A DNA stretch of 64,000 nucleotides from Siniperca chuatsi (GCF_020085105.1 NC_058062.1:24833562-24897561), one strand, 5' to 3'. Counted from the first letter of the stretch, positions 21,194-35,456 are shown. Numbers and translations are program-made. Notes: generated from the sequence alone by a model not told the origin.

Positions 21194-22845
21194 CACCTAG
21201 AATTTTAAAATAGCAATAATGTAGTGGTGATATTAATAAAGTAATAATAATAGGAATGATAATCGTAGAAATAATAATGACAATAGTAATAGATCCAATA
21301 ACAATAACTGTAGTAGCAGTTGTCGAGCAGGAACACGGGGGCAGCAGGCGGCCCACAACCACAGATCCAGACTCTGCAGTTCCGGAGACAGAAATACCTG
21401 CTGAAAGCGATAGAAGGAGAGAGGAGAGAAACGAGAAAGCACAAAACTATGGGAGAGAGAAGATGTGGAGTTAGTAACATGCAGTAATGGGGAAAAAAAT
21501 GCATACAGATGGAGAGGGAGAGGAGGAGAGAGGAAAGAGGCGCATCATGGGAAGTCTCCCGGCAGTCTATGCTATAGCAGCATAACTAAGGGATGGTTTA
21601 GGACTCACCCAAGCCAGCCCTATCTATAAGCTTTATCAAAGAGGAAATTCTTAAGCCTACTCTTAAATGTGGAGATGGTGTCTGTCTCACGAACCCAAAC
21701 TGGGACCTGATTCCACAGGAGAGGAGCTTGTTAACTGAAGTCTCTGGCTCCCATTCTACTTTTGGAGACTCTAGGAACCACAAGTAACCCTGCATCCTGT
21801 GAGCGCAGTGTTCTAGTCAGGTAGTAAAGTGCTATGAGCTCTTTAAGATATGATGGTGCCTGACCATTAAGAGCTTTGTAGGTGAGGAGAAGGATTTTAA
21901 ATTATATTCTGGATTTTTACAGGAAGCCAGTGCAGAGAAGCTAATATTGGAGAAATATGATCTTTTTCTAGTTCTTGTCAGTACACATGCTGCAGCATTC
22001 TGGATCAACTGGAGAGTCTTAAGGGACTTATTCAGGCAGCCTGATAATAAGGAAATGCAATAATCCAGCCTAGAAGTAACAAATGCATGGACTAGTTTTT
22101 CAGCATAATTTTGAGACAGGATGTGCCTGATCTTTGCAATGTTACCTAGGTGAAAGAAGGCAGTCCTTGAAGTTTGTTTCATGTGGGAGTTAAAGGATAA
22201 ATCCTGATCAAAGACAATTCCTAGGTTCCTTATGGTGGTGCTGGAGGCCAGGGCAATGCCATCTAGAGTAACAATATAGTTTTAGATAATTTGTCTCGGA
22301 GGTGTTTGGGGCCAAGTACAATAACTTCAGTTCTGTCAGAGTTTAACATCAGAAAATTGCAGGTCATCCAGGTTTTTATGTCCTCAGGGCATGCTTGAAG
22401 TTTAGCTAACTGGTTAGTTTCATCTGGCTTGATTGATAGATATAATTGGGTATCATCCGCATAACAGTGAAAGTTTATGGAGCGTTTCCTAATAATATTG
22501 CCTAGAGGAAGTATTCTAGGAGGTGAATAGAATTGGTCCAAGCACAAAACCTTGTTGAACTTTGTGACTGACTTTGGTGTGCACAGAGGACTTAGTTAAC
22601 ATGTACAAACTGAGATCAATCTGATAGATAGGATTTAAACCAGCTTAGTGTGGCTCCTTTAATGCCAATTAAATGTTCCAGTCTCTGTAATAAGATGTGA
22701 TGGTCAATGGTGTTGAACGCAGCACTAAGATCTAACAAGACAAGTACAGAGACAAGTCCATTGACTGATACAATCAAAAGGTCATTTGTAATTTTCATCA
22801 GTGCTCTTTGTGCTATGATGCATTCTAAAACCTGACTGACTTGTT
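21044..22845 (-). mobile_element. L2-like LINE copy inserted in the L2-B copy
   Basis: The 3' end (TTCAATTCAATTATTTATAC) abuts L2-B at 21044. Reading the minus strand upstream gives the 3' UTR, C-terminal region (LVHAFVTSRLDYCISLLSGC), the RT box [15 protein letters not shown] and [18 protein letters not shown], ending near 22845. There are several frameshifts. Its 3' UTR purine tract has expanded into a (GA)n run at 21147-21188. Confidence 0.85.
21147..21188 (+). repeat. (GA)n microsatellite in the L2 3' UTR
   Basis: About 20 AG dinucleotides in a row, at the position where sister copies carry a short GAGAGA or CTCTC tract. This is local repeat expansion after insertion. Confidence 0.95.
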
Positions 22846-22947
22846 GATTCTCTGGACTGCTGCCTTGCTGCCATTAAGGACTGGATGGCTTATCCACACC
22901 ATCATTTCCTCCCGCCTAGACTACTGTAACTCCTTATTCACTTACAT
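22846..22947 (+). mobile_element. L2-B LINE, middle-to-C-terminal part
   Basis: The + strand reads DSLDCCLAAIKDWMA, then LIHTIISSRLDYCNSLFTY. These segments follow the RT core in L2-type proteins, so this is the continuation of the copy at 20400-21043, with a deletion between the two motifs. A SINE interrupts it after FTY. Confidence 0.7.
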
Positions 22948-23105
22948 ACTTAAATTCACTACATATCACATTCACACACTGACGGCGGGAGGAATTTGGG
23001 GTTCAGTGTTTTGCCCTTTGACATGTAGGCTGGGAGAACCTGGGATCAAACCGCCGACCTTCGGATTGGTGGAAGACCCACTCTATCACTAAGCCACAGT
23101 CACCC
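22948..23105 (-). mobile_element. tRNA-derived SINE inside L2-B
   Basis: The minus-strand head reads GGGTGACTGTGGCTTAGTGA, followed by a B-box-like GGTTTGATCCCAGGTTCTCC and the family body. It is truncated at its 3' end relative to the copy at 40622. It sits within the C-terminal part of the L2-B copy. Confidence 0.8.
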
Positions 23106-23372
23106 AACATCAGATCAGCTGAGTCAGTACCTCACTTTAAAAAGAGTAAAAGCTCACCTGTACAGACTGGCATTTGTATAATATTTTTATGCCTATTCAG
23201 ATGTTTAAATTTTTTATTCTTTATATTTTGTTCATCTTTCGATGTCTAACTATTTGCACGTTATAATGCTGTTTCTTTTTTTTTATCTGTATGATATTGT
23301 ACTTCGTGAAGCACCTTGTAACTCTGGTTTGTAAAAGGCGCTATAGAAATAAAATGTATTATTATTATATCA
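23106..23372 (+). mobile_element. L2-B LINE, C-terminus and 3' UTR
   Basis: After the SINE the + strand keeps a C-terminal-like stretch (a K-S-K-S-S-P-V-Q-T-G-I-C-I reading that resembles the LKTHLYRLAF end of L2 proteins). An AT-rich 3' UTR follows, ending GGCGCTATAGAAATAAAATG and then (ATT)n. This terminal motif marks the 3' end of the L2-B copy. Confidence 0.7.
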
Positions 23373-23374
23373 CA

Positions 23375-24124
23375 GTACACTTCAGCTGAAAGTGAGGTGT
23401 GACTTGGACACCGGAGACTGCAGTTCGCGTCTGTCTGTCTGCTACTAACAGTCCGTGTTGGTGTCTTGTATTCTTGAAGGTAGTCTTCTTCTTAACCTAA
23501 ACAATTGTCTGTCCGTAACCTAAACCAAGTAATTTTTTTGCCTAAACTTAACCGAACCTTCACCCTAGAGGTGTCAGATTAGAAAAGTTTGTGGAATGGC
23601 CATATGGGCTGCCTGTTAAAGTCCTACAGTGATGTCAACAGCTACTCCTAAGTGCCGTATTGAAAGTGGAAGCCAATGCACCAGCACCTGAAATAAGAAA
23701 ATCACTGTTTATGAAATGATCAGCTGCAGGACTTCAGTTGAGCCTGTTAGAAAGCCTGAAATGGAACATCTCAGATTTCTCTCAAGAAAACATTCTTCTA
23801 GTTGAAAGCCAAAAGTTATACAATATAATGTCATCATATGAGAACATTATACATTTACACTCCTTGTTGTCTGATTATTCCAGTTTTTGAATTTTGTTTG
23901 TTTGTTTGTGATTTTCCTAGTTGTCAGAGTGATGAAATAAACTTGTGAATAGAGTTAATTACAGTGACAAAGACCAGTCAGACAAAGAAATTTAAATAAA
24001 TACGTTTAGCAACTTTGAGAGATACCACTTAAGTTCAGTTTGTGAATTTAACAGCCCATTGGCTTTCTCTTCTCCACTTCATAGTATAGGGTTAGGTAAG
24101 TATCATTAATCACCACCCCATGTT

Positions 24125-24125
<1 letters not shown>
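23375..24125. other. Intron sequence without recognisable gene
   Basis: About 750 bp upstream of the abat ATG exon. It has no named repeat beyond a short CCTAAAC-rich region at 23497-23560, and no coding signal. Confidence 0.5.

Positions 24126-24128
<3 letters not shown>

Positions 24129-24182
<54 letters not shown>
24129..24182 (+). repeat. (TC)n microsatellite forming the acceptor pyrimidine tract
   Basis: About 27 TC dinucleotides end 8 bases before the AG of the abat ATG exon (exon starts 24192). They provide the polypyrimidine tract of that acceptor. Its length is likely to vary between individuals. Confidence 0.95.
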
Positions 24183-24185
<3 letters not shown>

Positions 24186-24191
24186 TTGTAG

Positions 24192-24317
24192 GTGACTTGG
24201 TGAAGACCTCTCTCTCGCACTTCTTCCTGTGTGTTGACCGTTTTGTCATGGCGTCCTCCTTGATCAGCCGTCAGTTTGCTCTCTCCCTGCAGAAAAACTT
24301 GTGGCTCAGTGCTCCAG
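24192..24317 (+). CDS. abat: abat ATG exon (5' UTR plus residues 1-24)
   Basis: The acceptor AG is at 24190-24191, right after a (TC)n tract. 56 bases of 5' UTR precede ATG at 24248. It encodes the mitochondrial presequence and ends CCAG|GTAAAT (phase 1). Confidence 0.9.
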
Positions 24318-27300
24318 GTAAATCCAGCACTCTTCAATTTAAAACAAATCCTTTTAAATCCAGTCAGTATGTACCATTTCACGAGGTAATGACATTTTGC
24401 TAATTGATTTGATTAACCTACAATTTCACTAAATGCTTAAGGACTTTGTTTCCGATTGCAATTAATGTCCTTATTTTGCTCCTTCAGCCATTACAACTTT
24501 TACTACAAGTGTTTACTTAGAAAGAGGCTGTTAAGAACACTTATGTGTCCCTTTTTAATTCGCTGAATTGGTCTTAAATTCTGGGTGGTAAAGGTAATCA
24601 AGAAACAGCAGAGTCTGAGAAGCAGCATCATCATTTTACCAAATCAGATTTTGAAAAAATAAAGCAAAATATTGTGCCTATGCCCCACTTTGATATAACT
24701 CCTTGCCATGCTACATCTGCACCACACTGTGAGCTATGTGTTGCAACTCATTTCAAACTTAATTTCCAAGTGAACTTGAGTTGTCGTTTTTGATCAATTT
24801 TCACTTCAATATCACCACTAAATATGAAATCATAATACTTCTGATGTTCTCAGGGACAAAAAGTATGAAACCACATTTCAGTGAAAATAGAGCAGCATTA
24901 TGTAATCTGTGTAAATGTTTGACTTTGAAGCAGGATGTGGTAATCAGCACGTGTGCATGCTTCTCACAGGCTGATGACTGAGTGATATCTCAAAGGTCCT
25001 CTTTCCTGTCAATTATCAATAGGCCAATATGTTTGAGTCAGATGTACTAGTTCAGTTTAACCATGTAGTAGACATTGTTAACCAGAATGATATATACTTA
25101 GTTATCAATAGCGTGACAGGGTGATGGAATAATTTAGAGACTGAAGCAACTCAGGGTCCATAATTATCAAAAGTCTTAGGAAATCTGTCCTAAAAGGCCA
25201 AAAATTCTCAGTCACGCATATTTGGTCCTACTTTAGGCTTAGGAGCAACCTGTGAAATTACTCTTATTTGTGCTGATATTTAGGAGAGCTCCAGAGGGGT
25301 CCTAACCTGTAGCCTGCCAGGAGATGGAGGTCAGAGACATTCTGTAGGAAAAGAGATGATTTGTTACTTTATGGCAATAAGCTTATTAAAGATCAAGACC
25401 AAGATCCACACTAACTTGCGCTCTTTGGCAGCGGGAAATATACAGCTTTACCACAGGAATGATTCGTTCACAACTAACAATTTTAGCCTCAGATTCTTCA
25501 GATAATGCATAAAAGGCTTCTCAGTGAGAATGGACTAAAACTTTTATTTGAACACAGTCATGTACCCCTGGAAGTCACCTACTTAATGGTGATAAAGGAT
25601 ATCCTTAAGAGCTGGTGACCCCTTTTTTCCAGGCCAAATTCCGCTGCTTAACTTAATCAGGTAAAATCAAATATTGGGTTCTTGTATTATTTCTTTCTTT
25701 CTTTCTTCTCTCTTCTTCTTTCTCTTTTATCCAGAGGAAGATACAAGTGACTGCTGGACCTTATCACTGCCTTCACCATTTAGTTTTTTTAAAATCAAGA
25801 GCACCAAATAGAACCTCTTCCCCCAAAACTTTCTCCAGCCTTCCCTGAAGGATATCCATAGCCCTTTTCAGATATGGAATATGTAACTTGCGCGATATTA
25901 GCACCTGTTCAACAGGGAGCAGCGGTGAAAAGGGGAAAAAATGTTTTTGTAGACTAAAATGACCTGAGAAGAATCTCCTCAACAACTTTAAAATTAAACA
26001 GATTTTTATTTTCTTTGTTTTTAGAAGATGAAGATTGAGAATACATTAATTACAGTAATTTTAGAAGGTGGTAAAATTACAAGATGAGCATTTCTCTCTC
26101 TGCATGTTTCACCTTGTGTTGCTTAAGCCTTTATGCTATGTTAAGAGCTGGTCCACTGTTCAACGACCAACACAGAATCTCCATTGCTCCTCCTGGATCT
26201 GAGGTTTGATTGGTCCGAGCCTCCTCTCCAGCAACCTGGTATATGCTTTCCCAGGGAGGCTAAGCACTGTGATACCTTGATAACTGGAGCACACCCTCTG
26301 GTCCCCCTTTTCAAAAATGGGAACCACCACCCCGGTCTGCCATTCTGCAGGCACTGTCCCCAACCTCCAGGGACATTGAAGAGGCGTGTCAGCCAAGACA
26401 GCCCAATATTATCCAGAGCCTTCAACATCTCAGGGCGACACACAGAGCGCCTTGCCTCTGAGGAGCTTCTTAACAATCCCAGAGACCTCTGCCAGAGATA
26501 TGGGTGAGGTTTCCCCCAAGTATTCAAACTCTGCCTCCTCCACAGAGGACGTGTTGGTTGGAGCAGTTCTCTTCCCCCCTGCTTAACACAGCCTGAGCCA
26601 AGCCCTGCTTTCCCTTCCTGAGTTGTCTTACGGTTTACCAGAACTTCCTGTGAGGCCAACTGAAAGCCTCCTTGAACTCCTGCCTCACCCGGGTTTTTGC
26701 TTCGGTGACCACTAAAGCTGCAGCCCTTTTGGCCTCCCGGTACCTGTCTGCTGCTTCACACCCCTGGGCCAACCAAGACTGAAAGGCCTCCTTCCTCAGC
26801 TTGACGGCCTCCTTCTTAGGTTGTCGCCACGACAGGTACTGACTTCTGACCACAACTCCTAGCATGAGAAATTCTTCCAGAGGTGGGAGTTAAAGACCTC
26901 GCAGACAGGGGCCTCAGACAGACGTTTCCAGTTCACCCTCACTACACGTTTGGGTTTACCAAACTTCACTTATGAACTTATTCACTTATGAATCACTCTA
27001 TGTCCGCTTTTGCCTGCTGCCTGAATGATAATGCACCCGACCCCAATGCCTATCCCTGCGGGTGGTGGGCCCACAGGGCTGTGGCTCTATGTATTGCTTT
27101 CGAGCTGTGCCCAAGCGGGCCCCATGGGTCAAGACCTGGCCACCACAGTCGCCATCAAGCTTCCCTCCCTTATCTAGCTCCAGGAGGGGGTCCCGGTTTC
27201 CACCCTTCCAAGGAAACTCAATTTGGCTGCTTATATCCGTATCATTATTAAGCTCATGACAATAGGTGACGTTTGTAAGGTAGATCAACTGGTAAACTGA

Positions 27301-28760
27301 TTTTCCCCCAAGTTTCCTTTGGGCACAGCTTACAACAGTCTGGTACTATGCCCACATTACTGCTGACAACCCATCAATGCTCCTCTAGATACTTGGGACA
27401 GCACCTCACACCTGACCCCACAGGGAGCACCTCAGTTTTCCATGGCCTTAGACTTGGAGGTGTCATCCCAGCAGCTTCACATTCAGCAGCAAACTATCCC
27501 AGTGCGTGCTGGAAGTCACGGTCCAATGAAGACAGTAGAATCACTGTAAAAGATATCTCTCTCATGTCTGTCTTGTCCTGTTTTGTTGTGCTATATGTGA
27601 TAGTTGTAAATGAATGATGTCTGTTCTTATGTAACTATGTAATACCTATCTTGCCATGCCATTTTGGCCAGGTCTCTCTTGTAACAGAGATAATGTATCT
27701 CAAAGAGACTTTGTGGTTAAATAAAGGTTACATAAAATAACATTTAAAAAAAAGGAGAGATGCAATCCTTATCCACATACCTACATACTCTCTCCCCCAT
27801 GTCCCTGTCTCTCTCTACTGTGTTAACACACATTGATGATAGTTTTACTTTCTAAGTTGTAGAATGCAAGTATGCCAAAGACTCAGCTGTAACAAAACAG
27901 ATCTTTAAGGACTCACTAATCTTTTAAGATCCACATGGCATGGATTACATCTAATTTTACAGGTGTTCTTGATATTGAGTTTGGTTACAAACTCACTGAT
28001 ATCATTGTTTTTAAGTCATCCTGGTTTCAATTATATTTGAGATATGGTGTTTCCATGGAACATTAAGGAACCTGGTTATTTAACATATTTAACATTATTT
28101 AACATCCAAGTTTCTGACTGTGTATGTCATACATGACTTTTCACAACCTTATCTCTGTACCAACTGACTTAGCTCAGCAGCTCAGGATGAACACACACTG
28201 AGTGTGTAGATCATCATTGCATTATTCATCTTTTTCACTGACTGACTACTACACAACTTGAGTTGATGATGTACCTATGCACATGGCAGTGATCAGAAAC
28301 CTGGATTAGGTGTGAACATGTCACAGTATACTGGTTTCAGTATATTCAGAATACTCCAACTAGCATATCCAGAAAATAAAAACCCGGATAAAGGCAAATG
28401 TGCGAACACATAACCAAAAACCTGATCATAACAGGGATATTAGATAACATGTAAACACACTGTTTCCCTCTGTGTGTGTTTAGATTATTTATTATTGTTG
28501 TCTATGTTTTCTCTACCAGCGTGCAGATATGTCAGCAAGGCAGCACCGAAGACCCAGGTGGAGTTTGACTACGATGGACCTTCCATGAAAACTTCAGTCC
28601 CTGGCCCACGATCACAAGTAACACGCAGAGACACGCACGCACGTGCACACACACATTAGTACACTCCATCCCTTCCTCAGGTATTACTGAGTGTAACTAA
28701 CTTTTTTCCCCCCAATCTGTAGGAGCTGACGAAACAACTGGGAGAAATCCAGGTGAGCTG

Positions 28761-28805
<45 letters not shown>

Positions 28806-31800
28806 TGGCACATGATGATGTGTCTATTTAAACACCAAGAATATAAAAATGCTGCTCCAGTAGAACATAAACCAATTTTTGTGGTAAATCAAATCGTGAT
28901 CAGTTTTCTCTCTCCCTAGCTGGGAGACAATTGTGTGGATGTCCAGTCAATGTTGATGGTAAATGTAGTCAATTTAAGCAATAAATTCCTCAGTCAGTGC
29001 TGTATTGACCAAGAAAGCTGAGTTCTTCTCATGCTGGCACTGCTTACATGTACCAGGATGCATTGCGTGCAAGCTTCCGATGCCCACACTCACCCAGCAG
29101 GCTTCCATATAACAGCAAAGCTAACCAAATCTAGCTGAGCTTCTACTGTGAATATCACCACAGTAATCGCTTCTAAACCAAAAACTTCCCCACCGCAGGC
29201 AGACTAGAAATCCAAGCTGAAGTAGCCTGTAGTTCTTCCCTGCTTCCAACTTTGTCACTGTCCTGCTTGCTCATGGTGGGATTTGGAGAGATAAAGAGTT
29301 TGGTCTAGACCTGCTCTGTAGGAAAAGTGCAATGAGATAACTTCTGTTATGAATTGGTGCTATATAAATAATATTGAATTGAAATTGAATTGAATCCTGT
29401 CAAATGACAGCGCTGGATGCAGGAAGAACTACTTGGCAAACTCAGTTTTCTCTGTCAATATAGCACTCACTGAGGAATGTATTGCGTCAATTGACTACAT
29501 TTACCAGCAACACTGACTGGACATCCACATAAAAAAATACAGAATTCCCTTTAAGCATAATAAAGACTATAACAATGCCTCTGTGTGTGTGGCCAGATGG
29601 GATCTCCAATTATGTTAACTCAGTGAACTAGTTAAATGAACCCTGGCAGTTAATGGTGTTCCACATACAGTAGCACTTTCCCCTCTTATAGCGTATGTAG
29701 TGCTTATGTAGAAATCTGCAGCCTTCCATGGGCTTGTTTTTAACACAAGGGGTGTGTGTGTATATTGGCATGCAAATGTTTCCAGAATCATGTTTCACAA
29801 ATGTTTTTGCAGGTGCAAAAAATACATTTGCACTTTCATTGCCAATGTTGCATTGACCACCATCTAGTGCCAAGCGCCATATTGAAGGACTGAAGCAAAG
29901 TACAGGATCCATAAGTCACACTGCGTAGTTCATTGTTTTTTATTTTGTTTTTTAACAAACCAGTTATTAAATGGGTCCCGTATCTAGCCACTGATCGTCT
30001 GCCTCACCTGAGCTCTAAAAAGCTAGAAAAATACAGAAAATGCCATGTATGTGACACCTGTACTGCCCTGTTCAATTGTTTACATCCCTAAAAATAGTAG
30101 CACATGTCCACTTGAAACCTCAGCTCAACTTAAACACACAATCTCACAGACACACTGCGAGGGAACAACATCTCCACACATGTCTGTATTCTGCTGCAGT
30201 ATATAATACATTTATAGAATAGAATCATTTTCTTTTAAGCCTAAAGTTTATCACATCAGAGCGCATCTTCAGAGTGGCCTTGAAAAGGTGGTTTCTCAGT
30301 AACTTGTAACCTGATTTATACAATGAAGACCACTCGGAACATATTGGCTGTGCCAACCTGCCATTGTCTGTATGCTTTGTCTCGACTGGTGTTAAGGTTT
30401 TATGTTTTTGTTGTGTTGTTTGTCGTATGTTGGACCACAATGGAAATAAGCCTTTTAGGCTTTATTGTGTTTTATTCCTTGATGATTGCAACTATTGCAA
30501 TATCTGCTCCTAAAGACTCAATGTCTTGTTTTTACGTTTCTATTTCTACATGTGTTGACTGAAAAGATACAGGGCAGCTTTGGAGTTGTTGGATGGCAGA
30601 GTTTGGCTGAGACAGACAGACAGTTTCCATGTGTTTCCACTCTTTGAGCAAGGCTAAGCAAAAAATGACAAAGACCTGAAACACAGAGATTAAAATGATA
30701 ATGACATTTTCAAGTGTCTCTGGGTAACATTCACCAAAATGTTGGACTTTTTATACTCGCAGTATAATAATTTGTGTGTATAATTTGTGTCCATTTGTTA
30801 TTCGTGTGTGTGTCTGCTGCGGCGTTAATACAGGAGGGTTAAATTCTACTGTGTGTTCTTAATGCAGAACATGTCTCTTCCCAGAATGTTGGTGCAATCA
30901 ACTTCTTCTGTAACTATGAGGAGAGCAGGGGGAACTACTTGGTGGATGTGGACGGCAACCGTATGCTGGATATCTACACGCAGATCTCCTCCATCCCAAT
31001 TGGTTAGTAGCAAAAGATCCAAACACAGCTATCTGGATTGTAGGACTGGGCAATTTTAGATAAAAGCCTCTATCGCAGTATGTATCATTTTATATTGCAG
31101 TATCTGTGATACATATTGTGAATTGGTAATTCTGATTTAGGAACTGTTCATGGGTAAAATTTACTAGACAGGCAGACAAAAACAAGTACACAGACAGTTA
31201 AGTGCAAGTAGTATTAAGATAAGTGAATGAATGAACAGTGCTGTCACACATGTAAAGATCGTCGTTTAATTAAAAAAAATTCTAATAAGTTAGGTGTGTG
31301 TCTGTCTGTGAGTGTGTGTGGGGGGGGATTAGACCTTTGTATGAGTCTGCAGTGCCACGCAGGGGGGAGTAAAGCGGTCAGTAGCCTAACAGCCTGTGGG
31401 AAAAACTGTTAGATTTGTGTTTATGACCTGGATGCTGCTGAACCTCCTTCCAGATGGAAGTGGGGTGAACAGGTGAGAGTTTGTGGTAGTATTGATGGCC
31501 CTGCTGGTGCAGCGCTTTTTGTAAATGTCCCGAATGGAAGGCAGGGGGCAGCCAGTGATCTTTTCTGCCGTTGTCACCACCTGCTGCAGGGTCTTACAGT
31601 CAGAGTTGTTGCAGTTGCCATACCAAGCAGCCCCTGTAGAATGTGGTGAGAGTGGGGTGCTATGTTGCTATGAAGTGGGGAGTGACCAGTATTGTTCTTT
31701 CTGAAGCCGATGATTATCTCTTTCGTCTTTTCTTTTCATTAAGAGACAGATTATTGTCCACATACCATTTTTCAGCTACCTCATCTCTGAATGCAGATTC

Positions 31801-34800
31801 CTCACAATTGGTAATGCAGCCCACAACTGTTGTGCCATCAGCAAACTTAATGATGTGATTTGAGCTGTGTTTAGCAGAGTCATGTTTTTAATTTTTTTTT
31901 TCTTGAAGCATGTGGTCAAACTGTACAAACTGCATTTACACCTGGCTGAGATCAGATCACAAACCTCCAGATGCAGACGTGGGCTGGCTGGTGGCATTGC
32001 ATAACACAATGTGTTCTGCGTGCATTTACACCTGCATTATAACATGCGCTTCTTGATCCAGTTCAGATATCCAGATACAGATCACATGTCAATACCAGCA
32101 TGAGATGTTGTCTGTGTAGTAAAAGACCTGTCAACTGATTGCAGGTTCTATTCCTGTTTTGATTGTTAGCATGGGACTACCCTTTTGTTTATATTTGGAT
32201 TATTGATTGTGCCCTTATAATAATATCATATCAGCATATTTTACAGAGTGTACAACTTAAATGTGCAATGTGTAAGAATAATAGTTTAAAACAAAAAATG
32301 AACTAAAATTATCAACAGAATGTGAAGAAATAACAGTTAGTACTTGAAGAGGCGATAGTCTGATAGTATAGTTCAAGCCTCTAGTTTCACCTGGGAGATG
32401 TGTGCGAGCGTCAAGTTCACTACGATACACAAGCTATCTCGCTTTTTTAGTCTAATAAATAAACAAACAAAATAAACTCACAAAATGTCAAGAAAGGAAA
32501 TATTCTTACACCTATTTTCCTTGATAAACAGAAAAATACATCTGTACACCTTCTGAATTCAAGTTTCTCTCTTTCGCCGAACAGCTTAATTGCCTTGTTA
32601 ACTCATCATAAAACACACTTCATTCAAACTCGAATGAAATCTCTGCTTCTCTGATGCCCGACCTCCCTCTCGCAGTTCTGGTGCCCATTCTGGTGGCCCG
32701 CTCCCCACCGGCTTTCCCAGCTGGGTCCCCCTCCCCCGGACCTGAAAACTTCCTCCTCCTAGTGGTCCAAAGCTCCTCTGCTAGAGGTGTAAACACCAAC
32801 ACTCTCCCGGTGCTCCGAGCTCCCAGTCGGGGCAGAGTCAGCTAATGGGACCGCTAGCTGTACGGCTAACTGAGCTAACTAGTTAATGGCCGCTACAGTT
32901 AGCAGCAGTTAGCGGCTACTCTGGTGATATGCTGCCCCCTACAGTGAAGTTGAACGGTATGCGTCCTACGTTTGACACGTCAAAATCCAAAAGGACGCAA
33001 ATACTCACTATCGACACGTCCAGGGGACGCACTTGATTTTTCCCCTGATAGTGCTACATTATGAACAACTAATCCGTGTTGAAATCATAGAAATAAACAA
33101 AAGAAACCTTGCTGTCAAAAAACCTTTTTCTTACTGTCTGCACATATACTGTATCTCTCCAGCACTTTTTAAACGGTTCGCCTCTCATTCCCACGGCCTT
33201 CTAAAACAGCGCAGCTAAACAACCGAGGCTGGTAGCGCGTTGAATGTGATGTACGGAAAGTATGGAAGTAGGGAAATACAGTTTATCTATATGGATTATA
33301 ATGATGCCAAATTGACAAGAAGACTGTTGACATTTGATGCCTTTTATCTTGTGTTTCTAGAGTTATGTGTTTTTGCGGACACGTAAGGAATTGTTAATGT
33401 CACATTTCTTAAAGGGAGTTTGGTGTAATATTTTCCCCGGAGAGCGCAGGGAGCTTCAGTTTAGCCTATTTTTTTTTTTTAAGGTTTTGTCACCACTACA
33501 GGAACACTAGGTAACTGCTAAAGTATGATAAGCTTGTCTGACATTGACTGCGATTATTGGTTTGATTAATGGTTTACAGTCTAATAATGTGTGTTTGTAC
33601 TGATTACTGACGGTGGCTGATCAGGCTAATTATCAGCTAATTGTACTCAGTTTCTAAAGGCAGTATGCAGAAAATGGTTGCCCTTTTGTGTGCTTGTTCT
33701 TAAACTACTTTCCTAATCAAACATGATGTGCTTGATGGTGTTTGACTCCTGGTGAAACTTGAAAGCTCAGCATTCTCGTTGCTCTTTAGCTTCCATTTTA
33801 AACATGTATTCACCAAGAAAAATCTAATATTTCTCTGTATAATATGACCTCCTCTGTCTGTCAGCTGCTGTGTGTCTGCAGTGTATTTACAGATTTGGGA
33901 TTTATTTGTTTAATTTTCAGATACATTTTCACCACCTGTGGGTCTCGGGGACTCATAGAAAACCTATCAACATCACTGCCCCTCTTTGTTTGGAGTATGA
34001 ATTCGACAGGTGGCCAGATCTTGCAAGTCTTGCACATTGCACCTTTAAACACTGTCCAGTAGAAAAGGGACCTCCTACCGGATCCATTCAAAAAATTCCA
34101 AATTTTACCATTTACTCCGGTTTGGCTGCAGTACTTCCAGCCTGATTAACTTTATTTGTTTCAGCTCAAGGCCTCAGGGCCTCCCTGACAGAAGGGTTTT
34201 TGTTGTAGCCAGGAACTCACACACTTAATTAATTCAGTAGCTGAAAGGGCCTGGACAACTTTCTCATAATGCATAGATACGTTGATTTATTTTAGACCAT
34301 ACCAGACCAGCATTTCAAATGTAATTCAGTTTTCACTCAAAGTTTTTAATGCCATTTGTTTATGCTCACCGTTTCTACTCTACTCTTCACCATGTCCAGG
34401 ATTTCTAAAAAACAATAATAACGTTTCTCTCCCCCAACCTTTCATTAATATGCCTTGTTTTAGCCCGAGAATTTTCCTGACAAAACTGTCAACAGCACTT
34501 GTCACATCCCCTCCAAGTATTTGTTTGCTTGCTTCAGTGCATATGCATGCAGGAGAGAAGTGCAAGATATGCAGATGCCTTAGATGAATGCGTCCAAAAT
34601 AAAGCACCAAAGGCTGAATCTGACCCTGATTTAACTCAATTTCAAATGTTACATAGTTAAGTTGACATGGAAGTATACCCTAATACGATACTATTGAGAA
34701 AGAATGTATGTCTTGAGTGTGAAGGAAGCCCTCAGGGTTTGTGGACTAGAAATTTGCCCTCCAGCATTCAAATGATCTACATGGAAAACAGAGTGAGCAT

Positions 34801-35399
34801 AGCAGCCCCCACCCCCTCTCTGTGGGGCAGCTTTTGAATCTTAATTGAGGAGGATCTGTCCCATTTTTGGCAAGCATGGTTTTAGTTTTGAAGGTTTTCT
34901 GCATGCATTTGAGTCAGTCAAGGAAAACTATATTTTGAGGAAACTGTGAAATTACCAAACTGATTTAGAATCTATATTTCTGCTCTTACTTGGCTGGGTT
35001 TTCCAGTTGACAAGAAATGTTACACTGATTATGACATTTATTGGTCCAAAATTGAGCTTGATGTCAGTGGATTGAAAGATTTTGGAATTGCACACATCAA
35101 CTCTAATATCTATACCTGTTTAATATGCAGTTGTAGACCTGCTATTATTCCTTATATTGGATTATTGACCTGTTCATAACTCTTCATAACAAACAATTAA
35201 TTCAACCCCAGATGAGAAATTCAAGTTATAGAAAGAATACAATGTTGAAACTGAGAATATGTAGGAACCTCAAACAAGTGGAGATCTTCCTTGTACCTCA
35301 CTGCACTCTGCTGGTTGGAAGTGGAACACTTCTGCAATTTATGTAAGGCAGCCACATCAGTTTAGGTAAGATTCAAAGCTTCGCCATGTGCAGAAAACA

Positions 35400-35456
<57 letters not shown>

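Noticed and set aside
26141..26659. 172-residue minus-strand ORF as an exon
   Set aside because: The adjacent frame reads a LINE RT ([20 protein letters not shown]); this ORF is a frame-shifted mixture of it.
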